A program made the position numbers and the translations under genes. A model generated the notes under the pieces. It made no database searches, was not told the DNA's origin, and was given only the letters and a program-made list of their open reading frames with translations. Of a stretch of 64,000 bases of DNA, positions 8,247 to 17,718 are shown one piece after another (positions within the stretch are counted from its first letter, which is position 1; the number at the start of each line of letters is the position of its first letter). This stretch comes from Sphingomonas sp. (GTDB taxonomy: Bacteria; Pseudomonadota; Alphaproteobacteria; Sphingomonadales; Sphingomonadaceae). The stretch lies in contig NZ_JAHBZI010000001.1 of the NCBI RefSeq assembly GCF_019635515.1, forward strand, positions 434,001-498,000, given 5' to 3'.

Positions 8247-9173
8247 TCAAAGCGTCTGCCCGACGACCAAGCAGGCGGCGAACATCAGCAGACCGGCATT
8301 GCGGTTGCTGCGGAAGCGTTCGAGTGCATTGACGCCGTTGGCGGGGGCGAGGGTGACGGCCTGCCAGAGCAAATGGAATCCAATTGGGATCAGCGTGGCC
8401 AGCGCCAGCGGGTCGGGGCGCATCCGCCAGACCGCGGCGGACCACAAGGCGAGCGCGAGCGCGTAGAACAGCGCGACGCCAGGCTTTACCTTTCCTCCCA
8501 GCGCGCGCGCCGAAGAGCGGACGCCGACCAGGGCATCGTCCTCGACGTCCTGTAGCGCGTAGATCGTGTCGTAGCCGATCACCCAGCATACGCTGCCCGC
8601 ATAGAGGAGCAGGCCGGGGATCCACGGCATATCCGCGGCTTCGGCCCATGCGACCAGCGTCGCCCAGGAGAAGACCATGCCGAGCCATGCCTGCGGCCAC
8701 CAGGTGATGCGTTTCATGAAGGGATAGGCGGCGACCAGAGCCAGGCTGGCGACTGCGATGGCGGCGGCTTTTGGGTTGAGTTGCAGCAGGACGACCAGGC
8801 CGATCAGGCATAGCGATCCCAGCCAGAGCCACGCAGATTTGAGGCTGATCGCGCCGCTGACGAGCGGGCGGCCTCGGGTACGGGCGACCTGCCTGTCGAG
8901 GTCGCGATCGACGATATCGTTATAAACGCAGCCGGCGCCGCGCATGGCGATGCTGCCCAGCAGGAACCACAGGATGAGATCCCAGCGCGCCACCGCGTTG
9001 CCCGACAGCGCCAGCGCCCAGGCGCCGGGCCAGAACAATAGCCACCAGCCGATCGGCCGATCGAAGCGGGCGAGCAAGGCGTAAGGGCGGGCGGCGGCGG
9101 GCAGCAGGTCGATCATGCCGCGATGCTCGCTATCGGGAACGTCGCTCGCGGCAACAGGGGCGGGATCGGTCAT
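8247..9173 (-). CDS. ubiA: 4-hydroxybenzoate polyprenyltransferase
   Basis: A 308-aa integral inner-membrane prenyltransferase that attaches the polyprenyl tail to 4-hydroxybenzoate in ubiquinone synthesis. The two Asp-rich Mg2+/diphosphate-binding motifs are present: NDIVDRDLD at 85-93 followed by RTRGRPL, and DVEDDALVGVRSSA near 208-221. About eight or nine hydrophobic segments surround them. The first 30 residues are polar and longer than in E. coli UbiA. It is followed on the same strand by pmbA after 31 bp. Confidence 0.95.
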   Translation of the reverse strand: MTDPAPVAASDVPDSEHRGMIDLLPAAARPYALLARFDRPIGWWLLFWPGAWALALSGNAVARWDLILWFLLGSIAMRGAGCVYNDIVDRDLDRQVARTRGRPLVSGAISLKSAWLWLGSLCLIGLVVLLQLNPKAAAIAVASLALVAAYPFMKRITWWPQAWLGMVFSWATLVAWAEAADMPWIPGLLLYAGSVCWVIGYDTIYALQDVEDDALVGVRSSARALGGKVKPGVALFYALALALWSAAVWRMRPDPLALATLIPIGFHLLWQAVTLAPANGVNALERFRSNRNAGLLMFAACLVVGQTL

Positions 9174-9299
9174 TTCGCAGCCCTATCGCCTTGCCCGGTG
9201 CGGCGGCAAGCTGCGGTTCAGCCATATCCCGCCATGATTGCGCCCTTGAAACGGCACGAAGGCTCCCGATGTGGCGAGCCGAGCCAGAGATTGGATGTC

Positions 9300-9704
9300 A
9301 TGTTGATTCGTTTGTTGAGCCTGTTGACCGTGCCGCTCCTGATCGGGGCCGCTGCGCCGCCTGCCGCCCCTGGCATTCGGGGCGAATGGCGCAACACCAA
9401 CAACACCGTGCATATGCGCCTCCAGCCCTGTGGCGCGGCGCTGTGCGGCACCGTAACCTGGGCGGCCGCCCAGCAACGTGCCGACGCCCGCAAGGGCAGC
9501 GGCAAGGAACTGGTCGGCAGCACGATATTGCACGATCTGAAGGCCGATGGCGACGCCACGTGGCGCGGCAAGGTGTTCATTCCCGATATCAACACCAATG
9601 CATCGGGCACGGTCGTGCAGGTCAGCGATATCCTGATCCGCGTATCGGGTTGCACGATGCTGGGCCTGCTCTGCAAGACGCAGCACTGGCATCGCATCGG
9701 CTAA
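9300..9704 (+). CDS. DUF2147 family secreted protein
   Basis: A 134-aa protein with a signal peptide (hydrophobic residues 2-17, cleavage near GAA/APP). The mature part matches the DUF2147 pattern: GEWRNTNNTVHMRLQPCGAALCGTVTWA at about 29-56, then a GxxxLHDLKADGDATWRGKVFIPDINTNASGTVV-like beta region, and a Cys-containing end (GCTMLGLLCKTQHWHR). Such proteins are small beta-barrel-like periplasmic proteins of unknown function. The ATG at 9300 gives a sensible signal peptide; longer frames only extend into the ubiA upstream region. Confidence 0.8.
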   Translation: MLIRLLSLLTVPLLIGAAAPPAAPGIRGEWRNTNNTVHMRLQPCGAALCGTVTWAAAQQRADARKGSGKELVGSTILHDLKADGDATWRGKVFIPDINTNASGTVVQVSDILIRVSGCTMLGLLCKTQHWHRIG

Positions 9705-9787
9705 GGCTCGGCAACATTTGAGCATGAGCCCGAGACAATTGCGCGCTATGCGGGCTTCGGAGACAGATTGATCGGAAGGCCCGGAAC

Positions 9788-10411
9788 ATGCGTGCGTTGA
9801 TTTTCGGTATGGCAATCGCGGGCGCGGCGATCGGTAGCGCTTCGGCTCAGGACGCCAAGTTGCACGAGCGGCTGTTCGTCAGCCCGATGGGTGAACCGTT
9901 CCGCAGCGGCCGTGATGGGCCGGCGCCGCAGGATGTGTGGTTCGACGGCGCCGATACCAATCATGACGGCGCCCTGACTCTGGAGGAAATGATCGCCGAT
10001 GGCGCGCGCTTCTTCGCGATCCTCGATGTGCGTGGCGATGGCGAGATCGATCCAGACGATATGGAGCGCTACGAGACGGTCTTGCTTCCCGAGGTGCGCG
10101 GCGGCGGCCCGGACCTGAGCAAGCGCCGGACCTACTTGAAAGGCGATGGCAGCGGCCTGCATGACGATAACGGTGCCGGCAGTCCGCGCGACCGCACGGT
10201 CACCACCGCAGGCAAGAAGGGGGCGGCACGCTTCGGCTATCTCGATTATCCGCAGCCCGTTATCGTCGCCGACCGCAACTTCAACCGTGGCGTCGATCCG
10301 CGCGAATGGGCCAAGGCGGCCGAACTCCGCTTCAACGCACTCGACACCAATGGCGACGGCAAGATCCTGAAGAGCGAACTGCCCGATTTGCCGCAAGGGC
10401 GCGGCTGGTAA
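9788..10411 (+). CDS. Secreted EF-hand calcium-binding protein
   Basis: A 207-aa protein with a signal peptide (cleavage after ASA at about 20) and four EF-hand-type loops: 56-67 (DTNHDGALTLEE), 80-91 (DVRGDGEIDPDD), 162-173 (DRNFNRGVDPRE) and 186-197 (DTNGDGKILKSE). The first, second and fourth have good Asp/Gly/acidic ligand patterns; the third is degenerate because it has Arg where Gly normally follows. It probably binds Ca2+ in the periplasm, as is common for sphingomonad EF-hand proteins. GGAAGG lies 7 nt before the ATG. The gene ends 9 bp before rsmE and may share its transcript, though no functional link is evident. Confidence 0.85.
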   Translation: MRALIFGMAIAGAAIGSASAQDAKLHERLFVSPMGEPFRSGRDGPAPQDVWFDGADTNHDGALTLEEMIADGARFFAILDVRGDGEIDPDDMERYETVLLPEVRGGGPDLSKRRTYLKGDGSGLHDDNGAGSPRDRTVTTAGKKGAARFGYLDYPQPVIVADRNFNRGVDPREWAKAAELRFNALDTNGDGKILKSELPDLPQGRGW

Positions 10412-10420
10412 CGCACAGGC

Positions 10421-11161
10421 ATGGCCGCAACGCCCGCCTGGCCGCCGCAATCGACGCCGCGGCTGTTCGTCGAGGGCGAGCTTGCGGTTGGGCCGCTGCG
10501 GATCGATGGGCCACAGGCGCATTACCTGGTGCAGGTGATGCGGGTGAAAGCGGGCGATCCGGTCAAAATGTTCGACGACAAGACCGGCGAGTGGCTGGGC
10601 GTGGCGGCGAGCGTCGGCAAGCGGGACCTCACGCTCGATGTCACCGCGATGCTGCGCCCGCGCGAAGCGGTGCCCGATCTGTGGCTGGTGTTCGCGCCGA
10701 TCAAGAAGGGGCCGGTCGACTGGCTGGTCGAGAAGGCGTCCGAGCTTGGCGCCGACCGGCTGGTCCCGGTAATTACTCGCCGCACCGTGGTCGACCGGCT
10801 CAATCTCGACCGGTTACGCGCCAATATGATCGAGGCCGCCGAGCAATGCGGACGGACGGCGTTGCCGGGCATAATCGAGCCGGTGAAGCTGACGGCGCTG
10901 CTGCGCGACTGGCCGAAGGACCGGACGATATTCTTCGCCGACGAGACCGGTGGCGAACCCGCGGCGGAGGCGATGCGGGCGCGGCCCGGGCCGGCCGCGA
11001 TCCTCATCGGCCCGGAAGGCGGGTTCGATCCGGAGGAGCGCGATGCGATCCGGGCGCGTCCCCAGGCGGTCGGCATAACCCTCGGCCCGCGTATCCTGCG
11101 CGCCGAGACGGCGGCGGCGGCGGCGGTTTCCCTGTGGATGGCGGCGGCGGGGGACTGGTAG
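10421..11161 (+). CDS. rsmE: 16S rRNA m3U1498 methyltransferase
   Basis: A 246-aa SPOUT-class methyltransferase that modifies U1498 of 16S rRNA using S-adenosylmethionine. It has an N-terminal PUA-like domain (about 12-80, with HYLVQVMRVKAGD) and a C-terminal trefoil-knot domain with the diagnostic GPEGGF at 197-202 and LGPRILRAETA at 221-231. KKGPVDWLVEKASELGADRL at about 95-114 and ERxGRT-like EQCGRT at 141-146 are also family features. Length is typical. It sits between the EF-hand gene and gshA. Confidence 0.95.
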   Translation: MAATPAWPPQSTPRLFVEGELAVGPLRIDGPQAHYLVQVMRVKAGDPVKMFDDKTGEWLGVAASVGKRDLTLDVTAMLRPREAVPDLWLVFAPIKKGPVDWLVEKASELGADRLVPVITRRTVVDRLNLDRLRANMIEAAEQCGRTALPGIIEPVKLTALLRDWPKDRTIFFADETGGEPAAEAMRARPGPAAILIGPEGGFDPEERDAIRARPQAVGITLGPRILRAETAAAAAVSLWMAAAGDW

Positions 11162-11204
11162 TTCTTCGCTGGCGCACCACATGCCCCGAGAGTAAGGGGC
11201 GAAA

Positions 11205-12581
11205 ATGAGCACGAAGACAGTTTCAAACAGCAACGTGACCGTCATCGAGAGCCGGGACCAGCTGATCGGCTATTTCGCCAAGGGCGAGAAGCCGGCGGAG
11301 CGCTGGAAGATCGGGACCGAGCACGAGAAATTCGTCTATTGGAAGACGCCCGATCACCGTGCGCCCAGCTATGAGGAGCCCGGCGGCATCCATGCGCTGC
11401 TGATCGGGCTGACAGAGTTCGGCTGGAAGCCGGTCTATGAAGGCGAGAATATCATCGCACTGTCCGGGCCGGACGGGGCGATCAGTCTCGAGCCCGCCGG
11501 ACAGTTCGAACTGTCGGGGGCGCCGCTCGACAATCTCCATGAGACCTGTGCCGAGACCGGGCGGCATCTGGAGCAGGTCAAGGCGGTGGGCGACAGGCTC
11601 GGGATCGGTTTCCTGGGGCTGGGGATGTGGCCCGACAAGACCCGCGCCGAGCTGCCGATCATGCCCAAGGGCCGCTACGAGATCATGCTGAGCCACATGC
11701 CGCGCGTCGGCTCGCTGGGTCTCGACATGATGCTGCGTACCTGCACGATCCAGGTGAACCTCGATTACGCCTCCGAAGCCGACATGGCGAAGAAGTTTCG
11801 CGTCGGGCTGGCATTGCAGCCGCTGGCGACCGCTTTGTTCGCCAACTCGCCGTTTCTGGAAGGCAAGCCAAACGGGTTCCTGTCCTATCGCAGCCATATC
11901 TGGTCGGACACCGATCCGGCGCGCACCGGGATGCTGCCGTTCGTGTTCGAGGACGGTTTCGGCTATGAGCGCTATGCCGACTATGCGCTCGATGTGCCGA
12001 TGTACTTCGTCTATCGCGAGGGCAGATATATCGACGCCTCGGGCCTCAGCTTCCGCGACTTTCTGGAAGGGAAGCTATCGGTCCTGCCCGGCGAGAAGCC
12101 GACGATGGACGATTGGGCGGACCATCTCTCGACCGCCTTCCCTGAAGTGCGCCTCAAGACCTTCCTGGAGATGCGCGGCGCCGATGGCGGGCGCTGGGGA
12201 CGGATTTGCGCGCTGCCGGCGCTGTGGGTCGGGCTGCTCTATGACAGCCAGGCACTCGATGCGGCGTGGGATCTGGTCAAGGACTGGGACATGGCTGGGC
12301 GCCAGGCATTGCGCGATTCGGTGCCGAAACTGGCGCTCGACGCGCCGCTGCCGGGTGGCGGCAAGCTGCGCGACATCGCCGGCGAAGTGCTCGACATCGC
12401 CGCGGCCGGGCTCAACGCGCGCGGGCGGCTCAATTCGTCGGGCGATAATGAGAGCGGTTTCCTCGATCCGCTGCGCGAGATCGTGCGCACCGGCAAGGTG
12501 CCGGCGCAGGTGCTGCTCGACCGGTTCAATGGCGAGTGGCAGGGCGATATCTCGCGAGTGTATGAAGAGGCGAAGTTCTAG
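11205..12581 (+). CDS. gshA: Glutamate-cysteine ligase (plant/alphaproteobacterial type)
   Basis: A 458-aa enzyme that joins L-glutamate and L-cysteine with ATP, the first step of glutathione synthesis. It belongs to the GSH1 type found in plants and alphaproteobacteria rather than the E. coli type: WKIGTEHEKFVY at about 36-47, the GAISLEPAGQFELSGAP segment near 94-110, and RTCTIQVNLDY near 179-189 (nucleotide and substrate site). The protein is cytosolic. AAGGGG-like purines precede the ATG. The 3' end overlaps the convergent MOSC gene by 4 bp. Confidence 0.95.
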   Translation: MSTKTVSNSNVTVIESRDQLIGYFAKGEKPAERWKIGTEHEKFVYWKTPDHRAPSYEEPGGIHALLIGLTEFGWKPVYEGENIIALSGPDGAISLEPAGQFELSGAPLDNLHETCAETGRHLEQVKAVGDRLGIGFLGLGMWPDKTRAELPIMPKGRYEIMLSHMPRVGSLGLDMMLRTCTIQVNLDYASEADMAKKFRVGLALQPLATALFANSPFLEGKPNGFLSYRSHIWSDTDPARTGMLPFVFEDGFGYERYADYALDVPMYFVYREGRYIDASGLSFRDFLEGKLSVLPGEKPTMDDWADHLSTAFPEVRLKTFLEMRGADGGRWGRICALPALWVGLLYDSQALDAAWDLVKDWDMAGRQALRDSVPKLALDAPLPGGGKLRDIAGEVLDIAAAGLNARGRLNSSGDNESGFLDPLREIVRTGKVPAQVLLDRFNGEWQGDISRVYEEAKF

Positions 12582-13120
12582 ACGCGCTCGAGCGGCGCGT
12601 GCGGCAGCGGCGGCAGCTCGATCCCGATCGCATCGCCTGGCCGCACCGTTCCGCCCGCCAGCACCACCGTCATGACCCCGGCCTTACGGATCAGCTCGCC
12701 ATTCGGGCCGTGGTCCAGGACGGCGCCGAGCAGGCCGGGCTGAAAGGCTTCGATCTGAGCGCAGGGATTGCGCAGACCGGTCAGTTCCAGCGCGGCGCCG
12801 CCAATGTGGAGCACGGTGCCGCGCGGCAAGCCAAGCAGGTCGATACCGCTGGTGGCGATATTCTCGCCGAGATCGCCGGGGCGGACGGTGAAGCCCTTGG
12901 CCGCCAGCTCCTCGAACAGCTCGGTATGGATCAGGTGGACCTGACGCAGATTGGGCTGGGTCGGGTCGGCGCGAACGCGTGAGCGATGCTTCACCGTCAC
13001 GCCGGCATGCGCATCACCGGCGACGCCCTGCCCGGCGACGATCTCGATCGACGATGCGATCCGCTTGGAGAAACGATGTGTACCGTCGCGGGCGACCGCG
13101 ACGACTTGGGCCCCGTTCAT
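12578..13120 (-). CDS. MOSC domain protein
   Basis: A 180-aa stand-alone MOSC (molybdenum cofactor sulfurase C-terminal) protein, related to YiiM/YuaD. Such proteins are thought to handle sulfur or Mo-cofactor-dependent reduction of N-hydroxylated compounds. Visible features are GVAGDAHAG at 32-40, GDLGENI at 82-88 and the conserved Cys120 in LTGLRNPC, the presumed catalytic or sulfur-carrier residue. Its stop overlaps the gshA stop region by 4 bp, and it lies 9 bp downstream of the membrane methyltransferase gene, so the two are probably co-transcribed. Confidence 0.88.
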   Translation of the reverse strand: MNGAQVVAVARDGTHRFSKRIASSIEIVAGQGVAGDAHAGVTVKHRSRVRADPTQPNLRQVHLIHTELFEELAAKGFTVRPGDLGENIATSGIDLLGLPRGTVLHIGGAALELTGLRNPCAQIEAFQPGLLGAVLDHGPNGELIRKAGVMTVVLAGGTVRPGDAIGIELPPLPHAPLERV

Positions 13121-13129
13121 GCGCGCAGA

Positions 13130-14431
13130 TTAGCGCGCGGCGAACAATCCGCCAATGCGCTGGAAGAAGCGCGGTACGAGGCCGTTGCGCGCCATCCAGC
13201 CATCATATTCCTGATAGGCCGGATCGAGCGAAAGGTGCTTCTCCTCGGTGCGGGCGCGCCAGTAATAGACGCCGCTGACGCACATCATCACCGCGGTGTT
13301 GCGGATCGCGTCGGTCCAGCTGCTCGTCGCCAGGAAGGGCAGGGTCGAGAGCCACCAGAAGGTGTTCTTCGACAGATAGGCCGGGTGGCGGCTGAACGCG
13401 TAGGGCCCGTGGGTCAGGATGCCGCGATGGGTGAGGTTCGAGAAGCGGATGCCGAAGGCGACCGTCGCCCAGGCATAGATGCCGGTGAGCGTGACGAGCA
13501 CCACGCCGAGCGCGGTCAGCGCCCAGGAATGGCCCGCCAACCAATAGGTCCAGTCGGCCGAGCCCGGATGGTAATCGAGCGGACCGCCATCGCCCATCAG
13601 CAGGAACGGCGGGTAGCAGATCAGCGCCGCGGTCCAGCCGGCCGCGAAGGGATTGGCGGTGCGGATATGCGAATCGAGCGGACGGAAGGTGAGGATGTAG
13701 CCCGCCGTCGCGAACGCCACATCGATCACGAACATGAAGGTGATGCAGTAATTGGCCAGCGCGATCGGGTTCGACAGCAGCCCCTCGGTGTTCCACGCGA
13801 TGAAATCGCCAAAGCCCGGCGGCACGATCGAGAGCATGAAGGCGAGGAAGAAGCCCTTCACCGCCCAGCTGCGCAGATGGTTGTGGATCGCGGCCTTGTC
13901 GGCGCCTTCGACGCCCATCAGCCACGCGCCCATATGCCAGGCGCCGTCGCGCGGCTCGACCATGCGGCGATCGAGCCAAAGCACATAGGGGATCGACAGC
14001 GCGAACAATGCCGGCGCTACCGTTTCGAAGCACCACATCGCGAACGGGAAATTGGCGAAGCGGGTGTCGGACCAGACACGGAAGACCGCATAGATCACGG
14101 CGATCCCGCCCCAGGTCAGCCACAGGCCGGTCAGCTTGGTGATCGAGATCTCGAGCGTGTCGCGCCACGGGCGAACATTCTTCCAGTCGATCCCGGTCGA
14201 GGGATTGCGATAGACCTTGTCGACGAAGACCGACCACAGCACCATCGGCAGCGCGCAGGCCGCGACATTGACGAGCGCCGAATAGGGTCCGTCGAGATGA
14301 TAGACATATGCGAAGACCGTCCAGGCGCTCATTCCCGCGAGGCCCACGAAGCCGACGCCGGCGCTGACCGCCGATTTGGGGCGCGGATCGGTCCTGGCCG
14401 CTGCTTCTGCCAATGCGGGATCGTGATACAT
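13130..14431 (-). CDS. Isoprenylcysteine carboxyl methyltransferase-like membrane protein
   Basis: A 433-aa polytopic membrane protein with roughly ten hydrophobic segments. The C-terminal part (about 330-415) carries the ICMT/PEMT-type SAM-binding signature: GPYAFSRHPAYLSKN followed, about 40 residues later, by ARTEEKHLS-x-DPAYQEYDGWM. Proteins with this domain methylate lipids or isoprenylated substrates at the membrane. The N-terminal half is an extra membrane domain, so the protein is about twice as long as simple bacterial ICMT-like proteins, and the substrate is unknown. It is divergent from the M61 peptidase gene across 124 bp. Confidence 0.75.
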   Translation of the reverse strand: MYHDPALAEAAARTDPRPKSAVSAGVGFVGLAGMSAWTVFAYVYHLDGPYSALVNVAACALPMVLWSVFVDKVYRNPSTGIDWKNVRPWRDTLEISITKLTGLWLTWGGIAVIYAVFRVWSDTRFANFPFAMWCFETVAPALFALSIPYVLWLDRRMVEPRDGAWHMGAWLMGVEGADKAAIHNHLRSWAVKGFFLAFMLSIVPPGFGDFIAWNTEGLLSNPIALANYCITFMFVIDVAFATAGYILTFRPLDSHIRTANPFAAGWTAALICYPPFLLMGDGGPLDYHPGSADWTYWLAGHSWALTALGVVLVTLTGIYAWATVAFGIRFSNLTHRGILTHGPYAFSRHPAYLSKNTFWWLSTLPFLATSSWTDAIRNTAVMMCVSGVYYWRARTEEKHLSLDPAYQEYDGWMARNGLVPRFFQRIGGLFAAR

Positions 14432-14555
14432 GGCCGAAATATCTAGATCGCAATGGTTAGCGAGCGGTGAAGGATAGGCGCCTTAGGTGCTTTACCTTGA
14501 CCAATCACTCGGCCAATGTGCCGGCCATTCCGATCTTGCCCGAGAGGCCCATTCC

Positions 14556-16454
14556 ATGATCCGTGCGCTTTCCATCGCTGCCCTGCTCGCCACCACCGCT
14601 CCGGCCTTTGCCCAGAGCCCTGCTGGCAATAGCGCGCCCCATCCGGTGCCGTTTACCGATACGATCCCGAAGCCGCGCGATGTCGCCTATCCGGGGACGA
14701 TGACGCTCGACGTCGATGCCACCAACGTGCAGCAGGGCATCTTCCGCGTGAAGCAGACCATTCCGGTGGCCAAGAGCGGGCACATGGTGCTGCTCTATCC
14801 GAAATGGATTCCCGGCAAGCATGGTCCGCGCGGCGAGATCGACAAGCTGGCGGGGCTGAAGTTCTTCGCCAATGGCCAGCAGCTCGAATGGACCCGCGAT
14901 CCGGTCGATGTGTTCGCGTTCCACATCAACGTGCCCAAAGGCGCGAAGACGGTCGAGGCGGAGTTCCAGTTCCTGTCGGCGACCAAATCCGATCAGGGGC
15001 GCATCGTGATGGCGCCGTCGATGATGAACCTGCAATGGTATTCGCTGAGCCTGTATCCGGCGGGCTATTATACGCGCCGCATCCCGGTGGTGGCGATGGC
15101 GACTTATCCCGAGGGCTGGAGCGCGGCCTCGGCGGTCCCCGCCAGGAAGGAGGGATCGACCTACACCTATGACAAGGTCGATTACGAGGTTCTGGTCGAT
15201 TCGCCGGTATTCGCCGGGCGCTATTATCGCGACATCAACCTTGGCGAACGCGTCGATCTCAATGTCTTCGCCGATTCGCCGGAAGAGCTCGCCGCAACGC
15301 CCGAGCAGATCGAGAAACACCGCAACCTGGTGACGCAGGCGATCAAGCTGTTCGGCGCGGAGCATTATGACCGCTACGAATTCCTGTTCGCGATTTCCGC
15401 CGAGATGGGCGGCATCGGCGTCGAGCATCATCGCAGCTCGGAGAACGGCACCGGGCTTGGCTATTTCACCAAATGGGATGAGCAGAATACCGGCCGCAAC
15501 CTGCTGGCGCACGAATATACGCATAGCTGGGTCGGCAAGTATCGCCGCGGCGCCGACCAGATCACCGCCGATTTCCGCCAGCCGATGCGCAACTCGATGC
15601 TGTGGGCCTATGAAGGGCATGACCAGTTCCTCGGCTATGTGCTCGGCGCGCGCGCCGGGCTGATGACCAAGGAGGACACGCTGGAGGTTCTGGCGAGCTA
15701 TGCCGCGCTCCAGGACACGCGGCCGGGGCGCAAATGGCGCTCGATTCTCGACACCACCAACGATCCGATCATCACCGCGCGCGCGCCCAAGGGCTGGCTG
15801 AGCTATCAGCGCTCGGAGGATTATTACGTCGACGGGCTGATGACCTGGATGAACGTCGACGCGATCCTGCGCGAGAAGAGCGGCGGCACCAAGTCGATCG
15901 ACGATTACGACCGCGCCTTCTATGGCATGCGCGACGGCGATTATGGCGATCTGCCCTTCACGATCGACGACATCGTCAAGACGCTGAACGGCATCGTGCC
16001 CTATGACTGGCGCACGCTGTTCGACGAGCAGATCAACAAGCCCACCGAGGGCGCCCCGCTGCAGGGCTTCGAGAAGAACGGCTACAGGCTGGTCTATACC
16101 GACAAGCCCAACAAGGCGACGCCCAAGACCGGGCTCGACCTGATGTATTCGCTGGGTCTGGCGATGGGTCCGTCGGGGATCAGCCAGGTGATGTGGGATG
16201 GCCCGGCGTTCAAGGTGGGGATCGATCTGGGAGACGAGATCCTCGCGGTGAACGGCCGCGGCTATACCGCCGACCGGCTGAAGGCGGCGGTGATCGCCGC
16301 CAAGGACGGCAAGGACCCGATCAGGCTGCTGCTCAAGAGCGGCGATCATTTCCGCGAAGTGAGCATCGACTATCATGGGGGGCTGCGCTATCCGCACCTC
16401 GAAAAGATCGGGGATGGAGAGGCCGGTCTGGACAAGCTGCTCACGCCTAAATGA
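14556..16454 (+). CDS. M61 family (glycyl) aminopeptidase with PDZ domain
   Basis: A 632-aa secreted zinc peptidase. The signal peptide ends near AFAQ (about 20). The M61 catalytic site is HEYTHSW, with His319, Glu320 and His323, and the third zinc ligand is Glu353 in YEGHDQFLG, 30 residues downstream. The N-terminal beta-rich domain (about 45-210) and the C-terminal PDZ domain (about 530-600, around VGIDLGDEILAVNGRGY) follow the family layout. M61 enzymes such as Sphingomonas glycyl aminopeptidase cleave N-terminal Gly or Ala. GAGAGG 8 nt before the ATG at 14556 fixes this start. Next gene: ppa, 29 bp downstream. Confidence 0.92.
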   Translation: MIRALSIAALLATTAPAFAQSPAGNSAPHPVPFTDTIPKPRDVAYPGTMTLDVDATNVQQGIFRVKQTIPVAKSGHMVLLYPKWIPGKHGPRGEIDKLAGLKFFANGQQLEWTRDPVDVFAFHINVPKGAKTVEAEFQFLSATKSDQGRIVMAPSMMNLQWYSLSLYPAGYYTRRIPVVAMATYPEGWSAASAVPARKEGSTYTYDKVDYEVLVDSPVFAGRYYRDINLGERVDLNVFADSPEELAATPEQIEKHRNLVTQAIKLFGAEHYDRYEFLFAISAEMGGIGVEHHRSSENGTGLGYFTKWDEQNTGRNLLAHEYTHSWVGKYRRGADQITADFRQPMRNSMLWAYEGHDQFLGYVLGARAGLMTKEDTLEVLASYAALQDTRPGRKWRSILDTTNDPIITARAPKGWLSYQRSEDYYVDGLMTWMNVDAILREKSGGTKSIDDYDRAFYGMRDGDYGDLPFTIDDIVKTLNGIVPYDWRTLFDEQINKPTEGAPLQGFEKNGYRLVYTDKPNKATPKTGLDLMYSLGLAMGPSGISQVMWDGPAFKVGIDLGDEILAVNGRGYTADRLKAAVIAAKDGKDPIRLLLKSGDHFREVSIDYHGGLRYPHLEKIGDGEAGLDKLLTPK

Positions 16455-16483
16455 GGCGGCGCGGCGCCATTACAGGGTAGACA

Positions 16484-17026
16484 ATGCGTATTGATATGAT
16501 CCCCGTCGGGGACGACGCGCCGAACAGCCTCAATGTGATCATCGAGGTGCCGACGGGCGGCGAGCCGGTGAAATATGAGTTCGACAAGGCGAGCGGCGCG
16601 CTGTTCGTCGATCGCATCCTGCATACGCCGATGCGCTACCCGGCGAATTACGGCTTCGTGCCGCATACCCTGTCTCCCGATGGCGACCCGCTCGACGCGC
16701 TGGTGATCTCGCGTTCGCCGTTCATCCCGGGCTGCGTCGTCCGTGCGCGGCCGATTGGCGTGCTCAAGCTCGAAGACGAAGCCGGCGGCGATGAGAAGCT
16801 GATCTGCGTGCCGATCGACACCACCTTCCCTTATTATTCGGATGTCGGCGAGCGGCAGGACCTGCCCTCGATCGTGCTCCAGCAGATCGAGCATTTCTTC
16901 AAACACTATAAGGATCTCGAATCCGAAAAGTGGGTGCGGATCGGCGAATGGGGCGATGCGGAGGAAGCGCGGCGGATCGTGATGGAAGCGATCGACACCG
17001 CCAAGCAGGCAAAGGCCGCCGCCTGA
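16484..17026 (+). CDS. ppa: Inorganic pyrophosphatase
   Basis: A 180-aa family I soluble pyrophosphatase that hydrolyses PPi to phosphate and drives biosynthetic reactions. Diagnostic segments are KYEFDK-x-SGALFVDRIL at about 30-45, MRYPANYGFVPHTL at 50-63 and the metal-binding signature DGDPLDALV at 66-74. The length matches bacterial hexameric enzymes. The end of the gene meets the following membrane-protein gene with no gap. Confidence 0.96.
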   Translation: MRIDMIPVGDDAPNSLNVIIEVPTGGEPVKYEFDKASGALFVDRILHTPMRYPANYGFVPHTLSPDGDPLDALVISRSPFIPGCVVRARPIGVLKLEDEAGGDEKLICVPIDTTFPYYSDVGERQDLPSIVLQQIEHFFKHYKDLESEKWVRIGEWGDAEEARRIVMEAIDTAKQAKAAA

Positions 17027-17058
17027 AGGCCGCGACCGCCTGGCGCGCCACGGCGCTG

Positions 17059-17718
17059 GTGGGGATCGCAACCCTCGTCGTCTCGTCGATGTTCGGGCGC
17101 GTGCCGGGATTGGCGGTGTGCGGGCCGAGCGGCGGCGCCGGGCCGGTGATCGCCTTCGAACTGGTGCGGACGGCCGAGCAGGTGCTGGCATTGTTCGGCA
17201 GCGAGCCGTGTACCAGCACGCTGATCGCGGCGCAGCGTGAGGCGCTGTGGCTCGATCTGCTCGGCTTCATCCCCGCTTATGCCGCGTTCCTGGCGCTCGG
17301 GGCGTTCGCGCTGCGGCGCTCGGGGTTGCTGCTGGCGCTGGTGACGATGAGCGTGTTTCTGGCGGCGGGCACCTTCGATGAACTCGAAGGGCTGGTGATG
17401 TTCAGGATCCTTGGCGCGATGCCGGGGAGCGATGCGATGTATCAGGCGCTATTCTGGACCGTGCGGCCGAAGTTCGCGCTGCTCGGCGCGGGCGAGATAT
17501 TGCTGGCGGCGTTGCTGTGGCGCGGGCCGTTGCTGGCCAAGATCGCTTCGGGGCTGCTGCTCGCTGGCGGGCTGGCGTCGCTCTATTTCCTGTTCAACGA
17601 TCCGCACGCCCCGGCGATGATGAAGGCACATAGCTATGCCTGGGGCGCGCTGCTGGTCGTGGCGCTGATCGGGGTGGTGCGGCCCGATTTCGTGACGCGC
17701 GAGACGCCCGCGGCATGA
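17059..17718 (+). CDS. Integral membrane protein of unknown function
   Basis: A protein of about 219 aa with five or six hydrophobic segments and no recognised family. The start is unclear. A GTG at 17059 is used here. The reading frame continues upstream to a CTG at 17023 that overlaps the ppa stop (CTGA) and would give a more natural positively charged N-terminus. ATG codons further up lie deep inside ppa. A conserved-looking ERD-like pocket (TFDELEGLVMFRILG) lies mid-protein. Its stop overlaps the next start (ATGA), so it forms a unit with the DUF1345 gene and possibly ppa. Confidence 0.6.
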   Translation: MGIATLVVSSMFGRVPGLAVCGPSGGAGPVIAFELVRTAEQVLALFGSEPCTSTLIAAQREALWLDLLGFIPAYAAFLALGAFALRRSGLLLALVTMSVFLAAGTFDELEGLVMFRILGAMPGSDAMYQALFWTVRPKFALLGAGEILLAALLWRGPLLAKIASGLLLAGGLASLYFLFNDPHAPAMMKAHSYAWGALLVVALIGVVRPDFVTRETPAA

